Source: CAVALG01 sp045576295 (lineage in GTDB: Bacteria > Bacillota > Clostridia > Oscillospirales > Acutalibacteraceae). Taken from it: 54,454 nucleotides of DNA. How positions within the stretch are numbered: position 1 is the first letter of the stretch; each line of letters opens with the position of its first letter. The notes below the pieces were generated by a model. It had not been told where the DNA came from, made no database searches, and saw nothing but the letters and a program-made list of their open reading frames with translations. Below are positions 52,017 through 54,454 of this stretch, one piece after another. The position numbers were made by a program, and so were the translations under genes. The DNA lies in contig JAZNGF010000044.1 in the NCBI GenBank assembly GCA_045576295.1, positions 1-54,454 of the forward strand. The letters run 5' to 3'.

Positions 52017-52898
52017 ATGGGAAAACTTATTAGATGCATTACAAGCGATGGCGCAGTTATGGCAACTGCGGTTGACACAACCGATATTGTAGCACGTGCC
52101 GAGCAGATTCACGGCACCTCGGCAGTTGTTACTGCCGCGCTTGGCAGGTTGCTTACAGCAGCAAGCATGATGGGAAATATGCTTAAATATAAAGACAACA
52201 GCCTTACACTTCGCGTTGCAGGTAATGGGCCTGCAGGCAGTGTAATAGCCGTGTCGGACTATGACGGTAATGTGCGCGGATATGCCGCAAACCCCATTGT
52301 TGAACTGCCGCTAAACGATAAAGGCAAGCTTGATGTTGGTGGCGCTGTGGGAAAAGACGGCATGCTTTATGTTTTAAAAGACCTTGGCATGGAAACGCCC
52401 TACAACGGGCAAATTCCGCTTGTTTCTGGTGAAATTGCCGAGGATATAACCGCATATTATGCAACAAGCGAGCAGATTCCAACCGTTTGTGCGCTGGGTG
52501 TCTTAGTAAACCCCGACCTTACCGTGCGCGCGGCAGGCGGATATATTATTCAGCTGCTCCCCGGGGCTGATGACACAACCATAACCAAATTAGAAGAAAG
52601 CGTTGGAAATATTAAACCCATAACAACCCTTATCGACGAAGGCAACAGCCCAGAGGATATTTTAAAAATTGCGCTAAACGGATTTGATGTTGAAGTTCTT
52701 TACGAGCAGCCTATTGAATATAAATGTAATTGTAGCCGCGAAAGGGTTGAAGGTGCACTTATAAGCATAGGTGAAGCCGACCTTGAAAAAATAATTGAAG
52801 AAGATGGTGAAGCAAACCTCGAATGCCATTTTTGCGAAAGGAGCTATCACTTTAACCGTGAGGAGCTTAAAAGACTTTTAAAGTCTGCAAAACAATAG
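52017..52898 (+). CDS. hslO: Redox-regulated chaperone Hsp33
   Basis: Cytoplasmic holdase activated by oxidative unfolding. The 293 residues have the N-terminal chaperone domain (MGNMLKYKDNSLTLRVAGNGPAG-like block, GAVGKDGMLYVLKDLGM) and a C-terminal zinc switch with CNC in YKCNCSRERV and CHFC in LECHFCERSYHF, all four ligand cysteines kept. It follows the methyltransferase by two bases. No terminator hairpin is visible after it; A/T tracts and the tRNA promoter follow. Confidence 0.95.
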   Translation: MGKLIRCITSDGAVMATAVDTTDIVARAEQIHGTSAVVTAALGRLLTAASMMGNMLKYKDNSLTLRVAGNGPAGSVIAVSDYDGNVRGYAANPIVELPLNDKGKLDVGGAVGKDGMLYVLKDLGMETPYNGQIPLVSGEIAEDITAYYATSEQIPTVCALGVLVNPDLTVRAAGGYIIQLLPGADDTTITKLEESVGNIKPITTLIDEGNSPEDILKIALNGFDVEVLYEQPIEYKCNCSRERVEGALISIGEADLEKIIEEDGEANLECHFCERSYHFNREELKRLLKSAKQ

Positions 52899-52992
52899 CC
52901 CCCCTACCCTTTAATGAGAAAAGCTCAAAACATGCAAAAAAACCTGCAAAAAAAATTTTTTGAAAAAATTTCAAAAAATTTCAAAAAAAGTG

Positions 52993-53021
52993 TTGACAAA
53001 TCCAATACGTTGTGATAGTAT
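52993..53021 (+). promoter_or_regulatory. tRNA cluster promoter
   Basis: TTGACA (52993-52998), 17 bases, TAGTAT (53016-53021). A- and T-tracts at about 52940-52990 lie directly upstream and look like an UP element. Confidence 0.8.
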
Positions 53022-53066
53022 AGTCAATGTCGCTGGTGCGGTTCATTCCGCGAGAGACAAAGGTGT

Positions 53067-53142
53067 GGGAGCATAGCTCAGCTGGGAGAGCATCTGCCTT
53101 ACAAGCAGAGGGTCACAGGTTCGAGCCCTGTTGTTCCCACCA
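53067..53142 (+). tRNA. tRNA-Val (anticodon TAC)
   Basis: Complete cloverleaf, 76 bases with encoded CCA. Acceptor GGGAGCA / TGTTCCC, anticodon arm CTGCC-TTACAAG-GCAG type with TAC, T arm GGTTCGAGCC. First of the cluster. Confidence 0.95.
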
Positions 53143-53144
53143 AT

Positions 53145-53221
53145 GGCCTGGTAGTTCAGCTGGTTAGAACGCTAGCCTGTCACGCTAGAGGTCGTGGGTT
53201 CGAGCCCCATCCAGGTCGCCA
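53145..53221 (+). tRNA. tRNA-Asp (anticodon GTC)
   Basis: 77 bases with encoded CCA. Acceptor GGCCTGG / CCAGGTC with one G-U pair, anticodon arm CTAGC / GCTAG around TGTCAC, discriminator G as usual for Asp. Two bases after tRNA-Val. Confidence 0.95.
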
Positions 53222-53224
53222 TTT

Positions 53225-53300
53225 GCCTCTGTAGCTCAGTTGGTAGAGCAGGGGACTGAAAATCCCCGTGTCATTGGTTCGATTCCGATCGGAGGCACCA
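53225..53300 (+). tRNA. tRNA-Phe (anticodon GAA)
   Basis: 76 bases with encoded CCA. Acceptor GCCTCTG / CGGAGGC, anticodon arm GGGGA / TCCCC with CTGAAAA loop, discriminator A. Confidence 0.95.
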
Positions 53301-53307
53301 GTAGTAT

Positions 53308-53383
53308 GCGGATTTAGCTCATCTGGTAGAGCGCCACCTTGCCAAGGTGGAGGTAGCGAGTTCGAGCCTCGTAATCCGCTCCA
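53308..53383 (+). tRNA. tRNA-Gly (anticodon GCC)
   Basis: 76 bases with encoded CCA. Acceptor GCGGATT / AATCCGC, anticodon arm CCACC / GGTGG around TTGCCAA, discriminator T. Confidence 0.95.
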
Positions 53384-53387
53384 TTTA

Positions 53388-53421
53388 AAAGGACGCTTAA
53401 AGAAAGATTTAAGCGTCCTTT
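53388..53421 (+). terminator. Hairpin between tRNA-Gly and tRNA-Cys
   Basis: Perfect 14-bp stem AAAGGACGCTTAAA (53388-53401) / TTTAAGCGTCCTTT (53408-53421) with a GAAAGA loop, followed by AATAAAA rather than a U-run. It is a partial terminator or processing signal. Confidence 0.65.
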
Positions 53422-53431
53422 AATAAAATAA

Positions 53432-53504
<73 letters not shown>

Positions 53505-53506
<2 letters not shown>

Positions 53507-53546
53507 AAACAAAAAGCACTTCGTGATGAAGTGCTTTTTGTTTTGG
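53505..53546 (+). terminator. Terminator of the tRNA cluster
   Basis: Eighteen-bp or longer stem CAAAACAAAAAGCACTTC / GAAGTGCTTTTTGTTTTG with a five-base GTGAT loop and T-rich 3' arm. It overlaps the CCA of tRNA-Cys by two bases. Confidence 0.85.
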
Positions 53547-53700
53547 AATGATGTTTGCCTTTCACGCAAATTATGTTGGCTTCGCCAATGATGCCGCTTA
53601 CGCTAATGATGTGTAGCTTCGCTACATTTATGGCAAACATCACATCATATCGTGGCGAAGCCGCAATGCATCATTACACCAAACGGTGTAACATCATTTC
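53546..53700. repeat. Mirrored cluster of TGATG/CATCA units and small hairpins
   Basis: The left half has TGATG at 53549, 53589 and 53607 (and a degenerate TTATG at 53571) between small hairpins: TTTGC/GCAAA, TTGGC-TTC-GCCAA, and TGTAGC-TTC-GCTACA (53612-53626). The right half has CATCA at 53638, 53643, 53669 and 53692 around GTGGC-GAA-GCCGC and TTACACC-AAAC-GGTGTAA (53674-53691). The outer arms GATGTTTGCC and GGCAAACATC also pair. No believable gene is encoded; it looks like a compound palindromic intergenic element. Confidence 0.7.
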
Positions 53701-53732
53701 GAGCGCGAGCAAGATACATCTTTTTAACCCCC

Positions 53733-53761
53733 TTGCTCCCCCGCCGCTTATATGCTATAAT
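53733..53761 (+). promoter_or_regulatory. Promoter of the Dabb gene
   Basis: TTGCTC (53733-53738), 17 bases, TATAAT (53756-53761), about 45 bases before the start codon. Confidence 0.6.
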
Positions 53762-53804
53762 AAACCCAAGGTTTTGATAGTAAATTTAACACAGAGGTGT
53801 AAAT

Positions 53805-54098
53805 ATGGTTAAACACATAATTTTATGGAAGCTTAAAGATGAACACAACACATCTTCTGTTAAACAAGGAATAAAGAATGGGCTTGAGGGTCTTATCGGC
53901 AAAATCCCCGGCCTTACCGAAATCAGCGTGCAAGCCGAAGGTTTAGCATCATCTAATGCAGATGTAATGCTTTATTCGGTGTTTGAAGATGAAACAGCTT
54001 TAAAGAATTACGCAACACACCCTGAGCACGTATATGTTGCTGATACATTTGTAAGGCCTTTTACAGAGATAAGACTCTGCCTTGACTTTGAGGTGTAA
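53805..54098 (+). CDS. Dabb-family (stress-responsive alpha/beta barrel) protein
   Basis: 97-residue ferredoxin-like dimeric barrel protein. MVKHIILWKLKDE and the terminal FVRPFTEIRLCLDFEV are typical of Dabb proteins. Some relatives in other organisms respond to stress or act as cyclases, but bacterial stand-alone members mostly have no known role. GAGGTG lies about seven bases before the ATG. Three bases separate it from the acetyltransferase gene, so they form one operon. Confidence 0.88.
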   Translation: MVKHIILWKLKDEHNTSSVKQGIKNGLEGLIGKIPGLTEISVQAEGLASSNADVMLYSVFEDETALKNYATHPEHVYVADTFVRPFTEIRLCLDFEV

Positions 54099-54101
54099 AC
54101 T

Positions 54102-54454
54102 ATGGTATTCAAACACAAAACATTCGCTGAACTTTCGACAACTGAACTTTATGAAATTTTAAAATCAAGATGTGAGGTTTTCCTTTTAGAGCAAAAAATA
54201 ATATGCCAAGATATGGACGACGTTGATTACGATAGTTACCACTTCTTTTTTGAAGATGGCGGCAGAGTTATCGCGTATTTGAGGGCATATTACACCGATG
54301 ATAAAAAAGACATAATGAAAATCGGCAGGGTTATAACACTTACCCACCGAACCGGACTTGGCACAAAACTGTTTAATGAAAGCCTTAACGTTATAAAAGA
54401 AACCCTTAACTGCAAAAAACTAATCGTAAGCGCCCAAAAACAGGCGCTCGGCTT
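54102..54454 (+). CDS. GNAT-family N-acetyltransferase, ElaA-like (3' end cut)
   Basis: First 117 residues only; the frame is open at the window end. MVFKHKTFAELSTTELYEIL and RCEVFLLEQKIICQDMDDVD match the ElaA group, and the acetyl-CoA region RVITLTHRTGLGTKLF shows a modified R-x-x-G-x-G loop (RTGLGT). Substrate unknown. GAGGTG is upstream of the ATG. About 30-40 residues should be missing. Confidence 0.87.
   Translation, partial: MVFKHKTFAELSTTELYEILKSRCEVFLLEQKIICQDMDDVDYDSYHFFFEDGGRVIAYLRAYYTDDKKDIMKIGRVITLTHRTGLGTKLFNESLNVIKETLNCKKLIVSAQKQALG

Noticed and set aside
52940..52990. Terminator after hslO in the AAATTTTTTG / AAAAAATTT stretch
   Set aside because: It pairs only as weak A/T stems and better fits an UP element for the tRNA promoter.
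53549..53696. C/D-box-like guide RNA suggested by TGATG motifs
   Set aside because: No matching D boxes are present, and such RNAs are archaeal or eukaryotic; the hairpin-repeat reading explains the motif better.
53524..53700. CRISPR array
   Set aside because: TGATG units are only five bases long, the spacing varies from 5 to 26 bases, orientation flips in the middle and no cas genes are present.
53555..53812. Open frame of 85 codons after the tRNA cluster
   Set aside because: It runs through the mirrored TGATG/CATCA hairpins and the Dabb promoter, and has no ribosome site and no protein-like composition.

Overview
The window looks like a chromosomal segment of an anaerobic Firmicute of class Clostridia, most likely the Oscillospiraceae/Ruminococcaceae side. 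The grounds are a rather AT-rich base composition, Shine-Dalgarno-led genes with many TTG starts, a SCIFF peptide with its radical SAM maturase, SpoIID and a PASTA-bearing PBP2 of the SpoVD type, a MurE with the meso-DAP signature DNPR, and ECF-type vitamin uptake proteins behind tetrahydrofolate and FMN riboswitches. It is mostly housekeeping DNA; no phage, transposase or CRISPR array is visible.

Layout. 1-2047 (minus): a two-component system, with the kinase cut by the window edge. 2290-14931 (minus): a division and cell-wall (dcw) cluster read as mraZ-rsmH-ftsL-PBP2-murE-mraY-ftsW-murG-murA-ftsQ-ftsZ, with a consensus promoter and MraZ-box-like repeats in front of mraZ and further promoters before mraY and ftsZ. 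murF, murD, murC and ftsA are absent from it. 15170-16537 (minus): asnS. 16771-20541 (plus): a polyprenyl-phosphate sugar transferase, a VanW-family wall protein and a PHP phosphoesterase. 20610-21851 (minus): enolase. 22064-27341 (plus): an rlmB-type rRNA methylase, a large protein that reads as a degenerate P1B-type ATPase with a long acidic N-terminus, a NusG-II protein, a Gx transporter and a THF-riboswitch-controlled folate ECF S component. 27387-29287 (minus): nadE and rodA. 29420-31060 (plus): tsaE-tsaB-rpiB. 31143-34110 (minus): the SCIFF precursor, its maturase and an Orn/Lys/Arg-decarboxylase-like PLP enzyme. 34233-34759: a broken ECF S component. 34824-35720 (minus): an unknown membrane protein. 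35865-44986 (plus): spoIID-like, an M16 peptidase pair, lgt, folD, an unknown membrane-anchored protein and proB-proA-proC. 45047-46934 (minus): two small genes, a lone 5S rRNA and a membrane protein. 47110-48171 (plus): galM. 48248-49831 (minus): a lipoprotein substrate-binding protein. 49943-52898 (plus): FMN riboswitch, ribU, a YerC/TrpR-type regulator, a methyltransferase and hslO. 52993-53506 (plus): tRNA-Val, Asp, Phe, Gly and Cys. 53546-53700: a mirrored TGATG/CATCA hairpin cluster. 53805-54454 (plus): a Dabb protein and a truncated GNAT acetyltransferase.

How it fits together. The dcw cluster supplies lipid I/II synthesis (MurA, MurE, MraY, MurG) and the septal machine (FtsL, FtsQ, FtsW, PBP2, FtsZ), with RodA, SpoIID, VanW and the sugar transferase adding further envelope functions. 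Uptake of folate and riboflavin is controlled by riboswitches that bind the respective cofactors. The most unusual items are the P-type-ATPase-like protein that has lost nearly all catalytic motifs, a SCIFF peptide with Gly where the usual thioether-acceptor Thr is expected, the doubly broken S component beside it, the MraZ operator array, and the mirrored repeat after the tRNA cluster.
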